A stretch of 64,000 bases of DNA from Streptosporangium pseudovulgare. Its GTDB lineage: Bacteria; Actinomycetota; Actinomycetes; Streptosporangiales; Streptosporangiaceae. Positions within the stretch are counted from its first letter, which is position 1. The number at the start of each line of letters is the position of its first letter. The stretch is from the NCBI RefSeq assembly GCF_014648055.1, contig NZ_BMQJ01000001.1, positions 590,741-654,740 of the forward strand, read 5' to 3'. Positions 8,409 to 17,026 of this stretch are shown one piece after another. The translations under genes were made by a program, and so were the position numbers. Below the pieces are notes generated by a model. That model saw only the letters and a program-made list of their open reading frames with translations, did no database searches and was not told where the DNA came from.

Positions 8409-11051
8409 TCAGCGGGTGTCGGAGTCCGCGCAGACCAGGGCGGCACGGCCCGCCTCCAGCCGGGCCACCGGGATGCGGAACGGCGAGCAGGAGACGTAGT
8501 CCAGCCCGGTCTCGTGGCAGAAGTGGATGGAGTCGGGGTCGCCGCCGTGCTCGCCGCAGATGCCGAGCTTGATGCCGGGGCGGGTCCGGCGGCCCTCCTC
8601 GGCGGCGAGCCGTACGAGCCGGCCCACGCCGTCGCGGTCCAGCGACTCGAACGGGGAGACGCCGAAGACGCCCAGCTCCAGGTAGCGGGAGAAGAACGCG
8701 GCCTCGACGTCGTCGCGGGAGAAGCCCCAGGTCATCTGGGTGAGGTCGTTGGTGCCGAAGGAGAAGAACTCGGCGGCCTCGGCGATCTGCCCGGCGGTCA
8801 GCGCCGCCCGCGGCACCTCGATCATCGTGCCGACCAGGGCCTCGACGCCGGTCTCGGCCAGGATCGCCCGCGCCTCGTCCCGGACGTTCTCCAGCTCCTG
8901 CACGGCGGCGACGAGCGGGATCATGATCTCCGCGCGGGTCCCCCCGACGGCCTTGGCCGCCTCGGCGATCGCCCGGACCTGCATGGCGAACAGGCCGGGG
9001 ATGACCAGGCCGAGCCGTACGCCGCGCAGACCCAGCATCGGGTTCTGCTCGTGCAGCCGCTTGACGGCGGCGAGCAGCTTGAGGTCCTTCTCCTCGGCCC
9101 GGTCCCCCGCGAGGGCGACCTTCACCGACAGGTCGGTGCAGTCGGGCAGGAACTCGTGCAGCGGCGGGTCGAGCAGGCGGATCGTGACCGGCAGGCCCTT
9201 CATCTCCCGGAAGAGCTCCACGAAGTCGCCCTGCTGCAGCGGGCGGAGGGCCTCCAGCGCCCGCTCGCGCTCGGCGTCGGTCTCGGCCAGGATCAGCTCC
9301 TCGACGAGCTGCCGCCGGTCGCCGAGGAACATGTGCTCGGTACGGCACAGCCCGATGCCCTGGGCGCCGAACCGGCGGGCGCGGGCGGCGTCCTCGGCGT
9401 TGTCGGCGTTGGCCCGCACCTCCAGCCGCCGCATCCCGTCGGCGTGCCGCATGACGCGGTCCACCGCCCGCACCAGCTCGTCCTCGTGGTCGCCCGAGCC
9501 CTCGAAGTACTCCACGACCTGGGAGTCCACCACGGGCACCTCGCCGAGGTAGACCGCGCCGGTGGAGCCGTCGATGGAGATGACGTCGCCCTCGTTGACC
9601 ACGACGCCGCCGGGGGCGGTGAACGAGCGGCCCTGGATGGAGACCTCCAGCTCCTCGGCGCCGCAGACACAGGTCTTTCCCATGCCGCGGGCCACCACGG
9701 CCGCGTGCGAGGTCTTGCCGCCGCGGCTGGTCAGCACCCCCTGGGCGGCGATCATGCCGGCCAGGTCGTCGGGGTTGGTCTCGCGGCGGACCAGGATGAC
9801 GTTCTCCCCCCTGTCCGCGAGCTCGACGGCCCGCTCGGAGGAGAAGACGGCCTTGCCGACGGCCGCGCCCGGGGAGGCGTTCATCCCCTTGGCGATCTTC
9901 TTGGCGTCGGCGTCCCCGGCGAAGCGGGGGAACATGAGCTGGGCGAGCTGGTCGCCGGTGACCCGGGTGACGGCCTCGTCCATGCTGATCATGCCCTGCT
10001 CGGCGAGCTGTACGGCGATGCGGAACGCCGCGCCCGCGGTCCGCTTGCCGACCCGGGTCTGCAGCATCCACAGTTTGCCGCGTTCGACCGTGAACTCGAT
10101 GTCGCACAGGTCGCGGTAGTGGTTCTCCAGCGTGGCCATGATCTGCATGAGCTCGTCGTAGACGGGCTTGTCGATGCGCTCCAGCTCCTGCAGCGACAGG
10201 GTGTTGCGGATGCCCGCGACGACGTCCTCGCCCTGGGCGTTCTGCAGGTAGTCGCCGTAGACGCCCTGGTGGCCGGTGCCGGGGTCGCGGGTGAAGGCCA
10301 CACCGGTGCCGGAGTCCATGCCGCAGTTGCCGAAGACCATGGAGCAGACGTTGACCGCGGTGCCGAGGTCGGCGGGGATGCGTTCCTGGCGGCGGTAGAG
10401 GATGGCGCGCGGGGCGTTCCACGACCTGAAGACGGCCTCGACCGCCATGCGCATCTGGCGGTGCGGGTCGGCGGGGAAGTCCTCGCCGGTCTGGTCGCGG
10501 ACGATGCCCTTGTAGGTCTCGACGAGGCGCTGGAAGTCGGCGGCCTCCAGGTCGAGGTCGTCGCGGCCGGCCTTGAGCGCCTCCAGGGCGTCGTCGAACA
10601 GCTCGCCGTCGATGCCCTGGACGGTCTTGCCGAACATCTGGATGAGGCGCCGGTAGGAGTCCCAGGCGAAGCGCTCGTTGCCGCTGGACTGCTTGGCCAG
10701 GCCGTGCACCGACTCGTCGTTCAGCCCGATGTTGAGGACGGTCTCCATCATGCCCGGCATGGAGAACCTGGCCCCGGAGCGCACGCTGACCAGCAGCGGA
10801 TCGTCCGCCTGTCCCAGGCGGCGGCCCATCTTCGCCTCCAGCGCCGAAAGGTGCCGGGAGACCTCCTCCTCCAGCCCGTCCGGGAGCCGGCCCTCCGTCA
10901 GGAAGTGGCGGCACGCCTCGGTGGTGATGGTGAAGCCGGGGGGCACCGGCAGGCCGAGATTGGTCATCTCCGCCAGGTTGGCCCCCTTACCGCCGAGCAG
11001 ATCTTTGAGATCTTTGTTGCCCTCGGTGAAGTCGTAAACGTACTTGGGCAC
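8409..11051 (-). CDS. ppdK: Pyruvate, phosphate dikinase
   Basis: An 880-residue enzyme that interconverts pyruvate, ATP and phosphate with PEP, AMP and pyrophosphate. The N-terminal ATP-grasp part begins GKGANLAEMTNLGLPVPPGF and includes VRSGARFSMPGMMETVLNIG. The phosphohistidine swivel domain has the catalytic histidine in LTSRGGKTSHAAVVARGMGK, and the PEP/pyruvate TIM barrel contains GIGLCRTEHMF and FSFGTNDLTQMTWGFSRDD. Length matches the family. The start is GTG 11051 with AAGGAG six bases upstream. Upstream lies a tandem palindromic operator (11233-11266), suggesting repressor control. Confidence 0.97.
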   Translation of the reverse strand: MPKYVYDFTEGNKDLKDLLGGKGANLAEMTNLGLPVPPGFTITTEACRHFLTEGRLPDGLEEEVSRHLSALEAKMGRRLGQADDPLLVSVRSGARFSMPGMMETVLNIGLNDESVHGLAKQSSGNERFAWDSYRRLIQMFGKTVQGIDGELFDDALEALKAGRDDLDLEAADFQRLVETYKGIVRDQTGEDFPADPHRQMRMAVEAVFRSWNAPRAILYRRQERIPADLGTAVNVCSMVFGNCGMDSGTGVAFTRDPGTGHQGVYGDYLQNAQGEDVVAGIRNTLSLQELERIDKPVYDELMQIMATLENHYRDLCDIEFTVERGKLWMLQTRVGKRTAGAAFRIAVQLAEQGMISMDEAVTRVTGDQLAQLMFPRFAGDADAKKIAKGMNASPGAAVGKAVFSSERAVELADRGENVILVRRETNPDDLAGMIAAQGVLTSRGGKTSHAAVVARGMGKTCVCGAEELEVSIQGRSFTAPGGVVVNEGDVISIDGSTGAVYLGEVPVVDSQVVEYFEGSGDHEDELVRAVDRVMRHADGMRRLEVRANADNAEDAARARRFGAQGIGLCRTEHMFLGDRRQLVEELILAETDAERERALEALRPLQQGDFVELFREMKGLPVTIRLLDPPLHEFLPDCTDLSVKVALAGDRAEEKDLKLLAAVKRLHEQNPMLGLRGVRLGLVIPGLFAMQVRAIAEAAKAVGGTRAEIMIPLVAAVQELENVRDEARAILAETGVEALVGTMIEVPRAALTAGQIAEAAEFFSFGTNDLTQMTWGFSRDDVEAAFFSRYLELGVFGVSPFESLDRDGVGRLVRLAAEEGRRTRPGIKLGICGEHGGDPDSIHFCHETGLDYVSCSPFRIPVARLEAGRAALVCADSDTR

Positions 11052-11232
11052 GGCTGCTCCTTCTGCGACTTCAAGCGACGTGTGTCACCGCCTCACTCCG
11101 GACTCTACCGATGAAAAAGATGATGAAACGTCACCCATCGGTATGCAGTGTGTTTTGGCCTGTCAGGGGGTGTTTGACGGTCTAATCCAATCCAAAGGAG
11201 AGCCAAATAAACCGTCATATCGGCCCGCCGTA

Positions 11233-11266
11233 GAATTGGTTTATACCAATTGGTGTAAACCAATTC
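11233..11266. promoter_or_regulatory. Double palindromic operator, GntR-like
   Basis: Two overlapping 18-bp palindromes, AATTGGTTTATACCAATT and AATTGGTGTAAACCAATT, share the central AATT and together form a 34-bp near-perfect palindrome (one T/G mismatch pair). The TTGGTnTAnACCAA form resembles sites of GntR-family (HutC/DasR-like) repressors; that match is from memory of consensus shape. It is very AT-rich for this genome and lies 182 bases upstream of ppdK. Confidence 0.6.
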
Positions 11267-11337
11267 ACCGGGCATTCACGCGTCTTCCGCCCCGGGCGTC
11301 CGCACGGCCCCGCCCGGGGCGAGGTCCCCGGAGAACG

Positions 11338-11377
11338 CGTACGGCCCCCGCCTCCCAAAGGAGGCGGGGGCCGTACG
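11338..11377 (-). terminator. Terminator of glyS
   Basis: A perfect 18-bp stem (11338-11355 with 11360-11377; core ACGGCCCCCGCCTCC) with a 4-base loop CAAA, 36 bases beyond the glyS stop. Confidence 0.85.
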
Positions 11378-11412
11378 GAACGGGACGGGACGCCGGGCCG
11401 GCCGGCGGCGGG

Positions 11413-12798
11413 TCAGTCGTTGAGGTGCTTGCGGAGGTAGGAGTCGACCTGGTCGAGGGCCACGCGCTCCTGGGCCATCGAGTCGCGCTCGCGGATGGTC
11501 ACCGCCTGGTCCTCAAGGGTGTCGAAGTCGACGGTGACGCAGAACGGCGTGCCGATCTCGTCCTGGCGGCGGTAGCGGCGGCCGATGGCGCCCGCGTCGT
11601 CGAACTCGACGTTCCAGCGGCGGCGCAGCGCCGCCGCCAGGTCGCGGGCCTTGGGCGACAGGTCGGCGTTGCGTGACAGCGGCAGCACGGCCACCTTGAC
11701 CGGGGCGAGGCGGTGGTCCAGGCGCATGACCGTGCGCTTCTCCATGACGCCCTTGGCGTTGGGCGCCTCGTCCTCGGTGTAGGCGTCGATCAGGAAGGTG
11801 AGCGTGGCGCGGTCGACGCCGGCCGCCGGCTCGATCACGTACGGGACGTAGCGCTCGCCGGTCTCCTGCTCGAAGAAGCTGAGGTCGGTGCCGGAGGCCT
11901 TGCCGTGCGCGGTCAGGTCGAAGTCGGTGCGGTTGGCGACGCCCTCCAGCTCACCCCACTCGCTGCCGGTGAAGTTGAAGCGGTACTCGATGTCGACGGT
12001 CCGCTTGGAGTAGTGCGACAGTTTCTCCTGCGGGTGCTCGTACAGCCGGAGGTTCTCGGGGTTGATGCCGAGGTCGGTGTACCAGCGGTAGCGCTCGTCG
12101 ATCCAGTACTGGTGCCACTCCTCGTCGCTGCCGGGCTTGACGAAGAACTCCATCTCCATCTGCTCGAACTCGCGGGTGCGGAAGATGAAGTTGCCCGGGG
12201 TGATCTCGTTGCGGAACGACTTGCCGATCTGGCCGATGCCGAACGGGACCTTCCTGCGCGCCGACTGCTGCACGTTGAGGTAGTTGATGAAGATGCCCTG
12301 GGCGGTCTCGGGCCGCAGGTAGGCCAGGCCGGACTCGTCCTCGACCGCGCCGAGGTAGGTCTTCAGCAGGCCGCTGAACTGCCGGGGCTCGGTGAAGGCG
12401 CCCTTGTTGCCGCAGTTGGGGCAGGTGATGTCGGCGAGCCCGCGCTCCGGGGCGTGGCCGTGCTTCTCCTCGAAGGCCTCCTCGAGGTGGTCGGCGCGGT
12501 AGCGCTTGTGGCACGACTGGCACTCGGTGAGCGGGTCGGTGAAGGTCTCGACGTGACCGCTGGCCTGCCACACCTCGGGGGCCAGGATCACGCAGGAGTC
12601 GAGGCCGACCACGTCGTCGCGGCCCTGCACCACGGCCTTCCACCACTGCCGCTTGACGTTGTTCTTGAGCTCCACTCCCAGCGGGCCGTAGTCCCAGGAG
12701 GCGCGCAGGCCGCCGTAGATCTCGCTGGAGGGGTAGACAAGACCACGTCGCTTGGCGAGGCTGACGATGGTGTCCATGATGTCCGTACGGCGTGCCAT
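11413..12798 (-). CDS. glyS: Glycyl-tRNA synthetase (class II, alpha2 type)
   Basis: A 461-residue enzyme that charges tRNA-Gly. It starts with the typical [21 protein letters not shown] zinc-binding insertion has two CxxC pairs (CQSCHKRY and CPNCGN). Motif 2 region is [20 protein letters not shown] with the class II arginine, followed by [12 protein letters not shown], and the C-terminal anticodon-binding domain begins near [12 protein letters not shown]. This is the single-chain eukaryote-like form used by actinobacteria rather than the glyQ/glyS tetramer. ATG 12798 has GGAG about 12 bases upstream, a weak but usable site. Confidence 0.97.
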   Translation of the reverse strand: MARRTDIMDTIVSLAKRRGLVYPSSEIYGGLRASWDYGPLGVELKNNVKRQWWKAVVQGRDDVVGLDSCVILAPEVWQASGHVETFTDPLTECQSCHKRYRADHLEEAFEEKHGHAPERGLADITCPNCGNKGAFTEPRQFSGLLKTYLGAVEDESGLAYLRPETAQGIFINYLNVQQSARRKVPFGIGQIGKSFRNEITPGNFIFRTREFEQMEMEFFVKPGSDEEWHQYWIDERYRWYTDLGINPENLRLYEHPQEKLSHYSKRTVDIEYRFNFTGSEWGELEGVANRTDFDLTAHGKASGTDLSFFEQETGERYVPYVIEPAAGVDRATLTFLIDAYTEDEAPNAKGVMEKRTVMRLDHRLAPVKVAVLPLSRNADLSPKARDLAAALRRRWNVEFDDAGAIGRRYRRQDEIGTPFCVTVDFDTLEDQAVTIRERDSMAQERVALDQVDSYLRKHLND

Positions 12799-12860
12799 AA
12801 GGGAAAATCTCCATCCGGCTGGAGGTCGGCGAGGAATCGTTGGGCTCCAGCTTAGGGGAG

Positions 12861-12885
12861 CCGGGCGGGCGGGGTGCCCGCCCGG
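12861..12885 (-). terminator. Hairpin after the ABM-domain gene
   Basis: CCGGGCGGGC pairs perfectly with GCCCGCCCGG around GGGGT. It lies 108 bases past the stop of the minus-strand gene at 12993. Confidence 0.5.
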
Positions 12886-12992
12886 ACCGGCCCGTCCGTC
12901 TTGTCATTGAAAAGCCCGCGGGAACGTTCCGGGAAAATCCACCGGCGACGGTCCGCCGGTTTCCCGGAGCCCGCCCCCCCGGCGGTGGCCCG

Positions 12993-13271
12993 TCAGGCCC
13001 GCGCGACGTCCTCGAAGGCGCTCGGCTCGTTGATCATCAGCGTCATGAGCGGGTACATCGCCATCCGGGCCGCGCCCAGCGCCCGCCGGTAGAACCCGGC
13101 CCCCTCCCACTCGCTGACCAGCGCCCACAGCTCCGGGTCGTCCACCGACCTGGTCACCCGGCCCCTGATGTGACCGGGCTGGGCGGCCAGCGTGTCGGCG
13201 ATGTCGTGGGCCTGGGCCAGGAACTCCCCGGTCCGGGCGGCGGGCACCGAGTAGCGGATGACTGCGAGCAT
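12993..13271 (-). CDS. Antibiotic biosynthesis monooxygenase-like (ABM) protein
   Basis: A 92-residue dimeric alpha/beta (ferredoxin-like) protein of the ABM superfamily: MLAVIRYSVP, then EFLAQAHDIADTLAAQPGHI and the LWALVSEWEGAGFYRRAL core. Members include heme-degrading and quinone monooxygenases and non-enzymatic homologues; the reaction cannot be inferred. The frame is open further upstream to 13832, but the ABM domain begins exactly at the ATG at 13271. It is divergently arranged from the DUF6703 gene. Confidence 0.75.
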   Translation of the reverse strand: MLAVIRYSVPAARTGEFLAQAHDIADTLAAQPGHIRGRVTRSVDDPELWALVSEWEGAGFYRRALGAARMAMYPLMTLMINEPSAFEDVARA

Positions 13272-13391
13272 CCGCCCAGCATGCCAGAACCGCCCGGAAG
13301 GGCCGCGCGTGCCGCCGCGGGGAGGGCCCGTGCCGCGCGCGCCGTCGGAGAGAGGGCCGCGCCGCGCGTGCCGCCGCGGGGAGGGCGGCGT

Positions 13392-13397
13392 TAGGCT
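13392..13397 (+). promoter_or_regulatory. Leaderless-type -10 of the DUF6703 gene
   Basis: TAGGCT is followed by six bases (CGGGCC) and GTG 13404; no Shine-Dalgarno sequence is present. Confidence 0.5.
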
Positions 13398-13403
13398 CGG
13401 GCC

Positions 13404-13808
13404 GTGGCCGACAAACGAAGTCAGCGCCCCGCGCACCCTCTGGCCAGAAGCCGTCCCCCGGAGCGAGGACGCCCCCGGGGCGGCCGACCGCTCCCGCCGG
13501 GCGAGCACTTCCTCACCCCGGGCGCCACGGGCCTGCGGCGCACGGTCGAGCGGCGCAGCGCGGCGCCGCTGGTCTTCCTGTTCGGGCTTCCCCGGTGGAT
13601 CCTGCCCGCGCTGCTGGTGGTGCTGCTCCTGGCAGGCTTCGCGGTGCCGTCCGCCTGGGGCGGGGTGGCGGTGCTGCCGGTGCTGGCGTTCGTCGTCTGG
13701 CTGGCCTACATGTCGTGGCCGTCGCTGGGGGTGAAGGGGCGCGTCCTGCGGGTGGTGCTGGTCACCTTCCTGGTCCTGCTGGTCGCCGACCGCTTCGGAG
13801 TCTTCTAG
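13404..13808 (+). CDS. DUF6703-like membrane protein
   Basis: A 134-residue protein with a long basic, proline-rich cytoplasmic N-terminus (RSRPPERGRPRGGRPLPPG) and three closely spaced hydrophobic segments (LPRWILPALLVVLLLAGFAV, AVLPVLAFVVWLAYM, VVLVTFLVLLVADRF). It resembles the DUF6703 family known from actinobacteria; no function is established. The start is GTG, with a leaderless promoter pattern. It ends only 8 bases before the Zur-controlled znuA promoter. Confidence 0.75.
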   Translation: MADKRSQRPAHPLARSRPPERGRPRGGRPLPPGEHFLTPGATGLRRTVERRSAAPLVFLFGLPRWILPALLVVLLLAGFAVPSAWGGVAVLPVLAFVVWLAYMSWPSLGVKGRVLRVVLVTFLVLLVADRFGVF

Positions 13809-13815
13809 CCTGATT

Positions 13816-13845
13816 TTGACAATCATTTTCATTCACGTCCATACT
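13816..13845 (+). promoter_or_regulatory. znuA promoter (TTGACA - 18 bp - CATACT)
   Basis: The -35 TTGACA is at 13816-13821 and the -10 CATACT at 13840-13845, spacing 18. The expected start site, seven bases further, falls on ATG 13853, implying a leaderless znuA message. Confidence 0.7.
13817..13831 (+). promoter_or_regulatory. Zur box
   Basis: TGACAATCATTTTCA is a 15-bp inverted repeat of the form TGANAATNATTNTCA, the known actinobacterial Zur operator shape. It covers the -35 hexamer, so zinc-loaded Zur would block polymerase. Confidence 0.8.
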
Positions 13846-13852
13846 GATGGAC

Positions 13853-14890
13853 ATGAAGTCGGATTTCCCCCGACGTATGCCCATGCATACCGCCGGTGCG
13901 CTCGCCCTGATGACCGTCCTCGCCACCACCGCGGCCTGCGGCTCCGGTTCGGCCGACTCCGGGAAAGCGGAGGGTGCGTTCGGCGTCAGCGCGGCCATGT
14001 ACCCGCTGCAGTGGCTGACCGAGCGGGTGGGCGGGCCCGACATCGCCGTCACCGGCCTGGCCAAGCCCGGCGTCGAGCCGCACGACCTGGAGCTGTCGCC
14101 CATCCAGGTGGCCCGGCTGGAGGAGACCGGACTCGTCGTCTACATCAGGGGCGTGCAGCCCGCGGTGGACGAGGCGGTCGAGCAGCACGCCGCCGACCGG
14201 GGGTTCGACGCGGCGACCGCGGTTCGGACCCTCCCCGCGACCGCCGGGGACGAGCACGCCCACGAGCACGCCGGCGAGACGGGCGAGGAACACGCCGGCG
14301 AACACGGCGACGGGACGGGCGAGGAGCACGCCGGCGAGCACGGCGACGAGCACGCCGGGGAGGGCGGCTCCCCGATCTCCTACGACCCGCACATCTGGCT
14401 TGACCCGTCCCGCTTCGCGACGGTCGCCACCAAGCTGGGCGAGCGGCTCGCCGCCGCCGACCCCGCCCACGCCCAGGGGTACCGGGAGCGCGCCGCCAAG
14501 GTGGCGGCCGAGCTGACCGCCCTGGACGGCGAGATGACGCGGGGCCTGCGCACGTGCGCCTCGAACGCGATCGTCACCAGCCACGCCGCCTTCGCCTATC
14601 TCGCCGACCGCTACCGGCTCCGCCAGATCGGGGTCAGCGGCGTCAACCCGGACGCCGAGCCCGCCCCCGCCCGCCTCGCCCAGGTGGCCGAGGTGGCCCG
14701 CCGGGAGAAAGTGACTACCATTTTCACCGAGAGCCTCGTCAGCCCCAAGGTCGCCGAGGTCCTCGCCAGCGAGGTCGGCGCGAAGACGGCCGTCCTCGAC
14801 CCCATCGAGAGCCGGCCGGCGAGCGGCGACTACACCTCCGCCATGCGCCGCAACCTCACCGCACTCCAGGCAGCGCTCCGCTGCGCGTAA
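13853..14890 (+). CDS. znuA: Zinc ABC transporter substrate-binding lipoprotein
   Basis: A 345-residue metal-binding lipoprotein of cluster A-I (ZnuA-like). A twin-basic N-terminus and hydrophobic stretch end in the lipobox TTAACGS. The zinc ligands are expected in EPHDLELSP, DPHIWLDP, SHAAFAYLADRY and the acidic VLDPIE. Between the first two lies a His/Glu/Asp-rich loop made of repeats of EEHAGEHGD, about 14250-14365, which is characteristic of zinc rather than manganese binders. ATG 13853 fits the promoter; an in-frame ATG at 13847 is the alternative. First gene of znuA-znuC-znuB-zur. Confidence 0.93.
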   Translation: MKSDFPRRMPMHTAGALALMTVLATTAACGSGSADSGKAEGAFGVSAAMYPLQWLTERVGGPDIAVTGLAKPGVEPHDLELSPIQVARLEETGLVVYIRGVQPAVDEAVEQHAADRGFDAATAVRTLPATAGDEHAHEHAGETGEEHAGEHGDGTGEEHAGEHGDEHAGEGGSPISYDPHIWLDPSRFATVATKLGERLAAADPAHAQGYRERAAKVAAELTALDGEMTRGLRTCASNAIVTSHAAFAYLADRYRLRQIGVSGVNPDAEPAPARLAQVAEVARREKVTTIFTESLVSPKVAEVLASEVGAKTAVLDPIESRPASGDYTSAMRRNLTALQAALRCA

Positions 14891-14898
14891 GGGCCATC

Positions 14899-15678
14899 GT
14901 GACTTCTGATCAAGCGGTTTTCACCATGAAGGGCGGCCAGGTGAGCCTGGACCGCCGCCCGGTGCTCCGCGGCATCGACCTGACCATCGAACCCGGCGAG
15001 GTCGTGTCCGTGCTGGGCGCGAACGGATCGGGCAAGTCCACCCTCATCCGCGCGCTGCTCGGCCTGACCCCGCTGACCGGCGGCACCACCCTCCTGTACG
15101 GCAGGCCGCCCGCCCGGTTCCGCGACTGGCGGCGGATCGGCTACGTGCCCCAGCGGCTGTCGGTGGGCGGCGGCGTGCCGACCACCATCCGCGAGGTCGT
15201 CGCCTCCGGCAGGATCGCCCGGCAGCGGCGGTTCCGCCCGACGAGCGCGGCCGACCGCGAGGCGACCGAACGGGCCCTCGCCGCCGTGGGCCTGGCCGAC
15301 CGGGCCGGCGACCCGGTCCAGGCCCTGTCGGGCGGCCAGCAGCAGCGGGTGCTGATCGCCCGGGCCCTGGCCGGAGAACCCGACACCTACGTCATGGACG
15401 AGCCCACGGCCGGGGTGGACGCCGACAGCCAGCAGCTCCTCGCCGACACCCTGTCCGCGCTCGTCGCCCAGGGCAGGACGGTCCTGCTGGTCGCGCACGA
15501 ACTGGGCCCCATGGAGCCGCTGATCACCCGCGCCGTGGTGCTGCGCGACGGCTGCGTCTGCCACGACGGCCCGCCGCCGCACGCCGTCGGCGCCCACGCC
15601 CTGCCCGGCCACGACCACGTGCACCCGCACGCCGAGGAGAACCCCGTGAGCACGCTCGACTGGAGGCCCACGCCGTGA
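14899..15678 (+). CDS. znuC: Zinc ABC transporter ATP-binding protein
   Basis: A 259-residue ABC ATPase with Walker A LGANGSGKSTLIRALLG, Q-loop YVPQRL, signature ALSGGQQQRVLIARAL, Walker B TYVMDEPTAGVD and the switch histidine in LLVAHELG. The C-terminus has a histidine-rich tail (GHDHVHPHAEE), probably metal-binding. The open frame reaches much further upstream, inside znuA, but GTG 14899, eight bases after the znuA stop and preceded by TAAGGG, begins the domain correctly. Its stop overlaps the znuB start by four bases. Confidence 0.93.
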   Translation: MTSDQAVFTMKGGQVSLDRRPVLRGIDLTIEPGEVVSVLGANGSGKSTLIRALLGLTPLTGGTTLLYGRPPARFRDWRRIGYVPQRLSVGGGVPTTIREVVASGRIARQRRFRPTSAADREATERALAAVGLADRAGDPVQALSGGQQQRVLIARALAGEPDTYVMDEPTAGVDADSQQLLADTLSALVAQGRTVLLVAHELGPMEPLITRAVVLRDGCVCHDGPPPHAVGAHALPGHDHVHPHAEENPVSTLDWRPTP

Positions 15679-16508
15679 TCGAACTACTGAGCCTGGGCCT
15701 CATGCGGCGAGCGCTGACCGCGGCCCTGCTGGTCGGCCTGGCCGCCCCGGCCATCGGCACGTTCATCGTCCAGCGCCGCCTGGCCCTGCTCGGTGACGGC
15801 ATCGGCCACGTCGCCCTGACCGGCGTGGCGCTCGGCTTCCTGACCGGCACCGCACCCGTGCTGACCGCGGTGGCGGTCTCGGTGCTGGGCGCCGTGACGA
15901 TCGAGCTGGTCCGGGCGCGCGGCAGGACCAGCGGCGACGTGGCGCTCGCCCTGCTGTTCTACGGCGGCATCGCCGGGGGCGCGCTGCTCATCTCGCTGGC
16001 CCCCGGCGGCAGCAACACCACCCTGATGTCCTACCTGTTCGGCTCGATCAGCAGCGTCACCGCCCAGGACGTGTGGGCGATCGGCCTGCTGGCCGCGGCC
16101 GTGCTCGGCGTGGTCGCCGTCTTCGGGCGCGAGCTGTACGTGCTGTGCCAGGACGAGGAGGTCGCCAGGGCCAGCGGCCTGCCGGTGCGCTTCCTCAGCC
16201 TGCTGATCGCCGTCACCGCCGCGCTGACCGTGGTCATCGCCATGCGGGTGGTGGGCCTGCTGCTGGTCAGCGCGCTGATGGTGGTCCCGGTGGCGACCAG
16301 CCAGCAGTTCACCCGGGGGTTCCGGGCCACGATGCTGCTGTCCATGGTCTTCGGGGTGCTCGCCACGGTCGGCGGACTCACCTCGTCGTTCTACGTGGAG
16401 GTGCCGCCGGGTGCGATCATCGTGGTGGTCGCCCTCGCGGGGTTCGTCCTCGCCCTGGGGCTCGGTAGATTCGTACGCCGCAGCCGATCACAGGAGTCCA
16501 CGCCATGA
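15675..16508 (+). CDS. znuB: Zinc ABC transporter permease
   Basis: A 277-residue inner-membrane permease of the ABC-3 family with about eight hydrophobic segments. Family hallmarks are RRLALLGDGIGHVALTGVAL near residue 35 and GLLLVSALMVVPVATSQQF in the second half. GTG 15675 overlaps the znuC stop (GTGA), showing tight coupling. It forms the channel for zinc delivered by ZnuA. Confidence 0.93.
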   Translation: MIELLSLGLMRRALTAALLVGLAAPAIGTFIVQRRLALLGDGIGHVALTGVALGFLTGTAPVLTAVAVSVLGAVTIELVRARGRTSGDVALALLFYGGIAGGALLISLAPGGSNTTLMSYLFGSISSVTAQDVWAIGLLAAAVLGVVAVFGRELYVLCQDEEVARASGLPVRFLSLLIAVTAALTVVIAMRVVGLLLVSALMVVPVATSQQFTRGFRATMLLSMVFGVLATVGGLTSSFYVEVPPGAIIVVVALAGFVLALGLGRFVRRSRSQESTP

Positions 16509-16909
16509 GCAGCAGGCGCGATGCCGTCCACGCCGTCCTTCGCAGCAGCGAAGGTTTTCGCAGTGCCCAGGACGTGTACGCCGAGATGCGCGCGCAGGGC
16601 GCGAAGATCGGCCTGACCACGGTCTACCGGGCGCTGCAGAACCTCGCCGACGGCGGTCAGGTCGACATGCTCCGGACGGACGACGGGGAGTCCGTCTACC
16701 GCGCCTGCGCCAGCGGCGACCACCATCACCACCTGGTCTGCCGCGTCTGCGGGCGGACGGTCGAGGTGGCCGGGCCCGTGGTGGAGCGGTGGGCCGAGGC
16801 GGTCGGGGCCGAGCACGGCTTCACCGAGGTCACCCACACGGTCGAGGTCTTCGGCACCTGCGGCTCCTGCTCGGCGGCGAAGGCGGCCGGAACGGCGGCC
16901 CGCTCCTGA
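16505..16909 (+). CDS. zur: Zinc uptake regulator, Fur family
   Basis: A 134-residue Fur-family repressor. The winged helix covers the first ~75 residues (FRSAQDVYAEM, KIGLTTVYRALQNLADGG). Metal sites are visible in the HHHH run of GDHHHHLVCRVCG and the second CxxC of GTCGSC, giving the structural zinc site CVC..CGSC. Four-base overlap with znuB (ATGA) and the Zur box in front of znuA point to Zur rather than Fur. It should repress this operon when zinc is replete. Confidence 0.93.
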   Translation: MSSRRDAVHAVLRSSEGFRSAQDVYAEMRAQGAKIGLTTVYRALQNLADGGQVDMLRTDDGESVYRACASGDHHHHLVCRVCGRTVEVAGPVVERWAEAVGAEHGFTEVTHTVEVFGTCGSCSAAKAAGTAARS

Positions 16910-16910
16910 C

Positions 16911-16952
16911 CGGCCCCGCGGCGTCCGTCCGTGAGATGCCCCCGCGGGGCCG
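16911..16952 (+). terminator. Terminator of the znu-zur operon
   Basis: An 11-bp perfect stem (CGGCCCCGCGG with CCGCGGGGCCG) with a 20-base loop begins two bases after the zur stop. Confidence 0.7.
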
Positions 16953-17026
16953 TTCGCGGGATACGCTTCCGAAACGGCCGGTCGCCGTGTGCGTTCCCGC
17001 GAAAACCACATATAACAGGGGTCAAC

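Larger units (their letters stand above)
11052..11412. other. ppdK upstream region (no gene)
   Basis: A 361-base gap without a credible gene. From left to right it holds the ppdK ribosome site, about 150 bases of lower GC content that probably contain the promoter, the 34-bp palindromic element at 11233-11266, and the glyS terminator at 11338-11377. Confidence 0.7.

Noticed and set aside
8514-11114. An 866-codon frame on the plus strand opposite ppdK
   Set aside because: It is an antisense shadow of the ppdK gene, with no domains and the skewed composition expected of a complementary frame in high-GC DNA.
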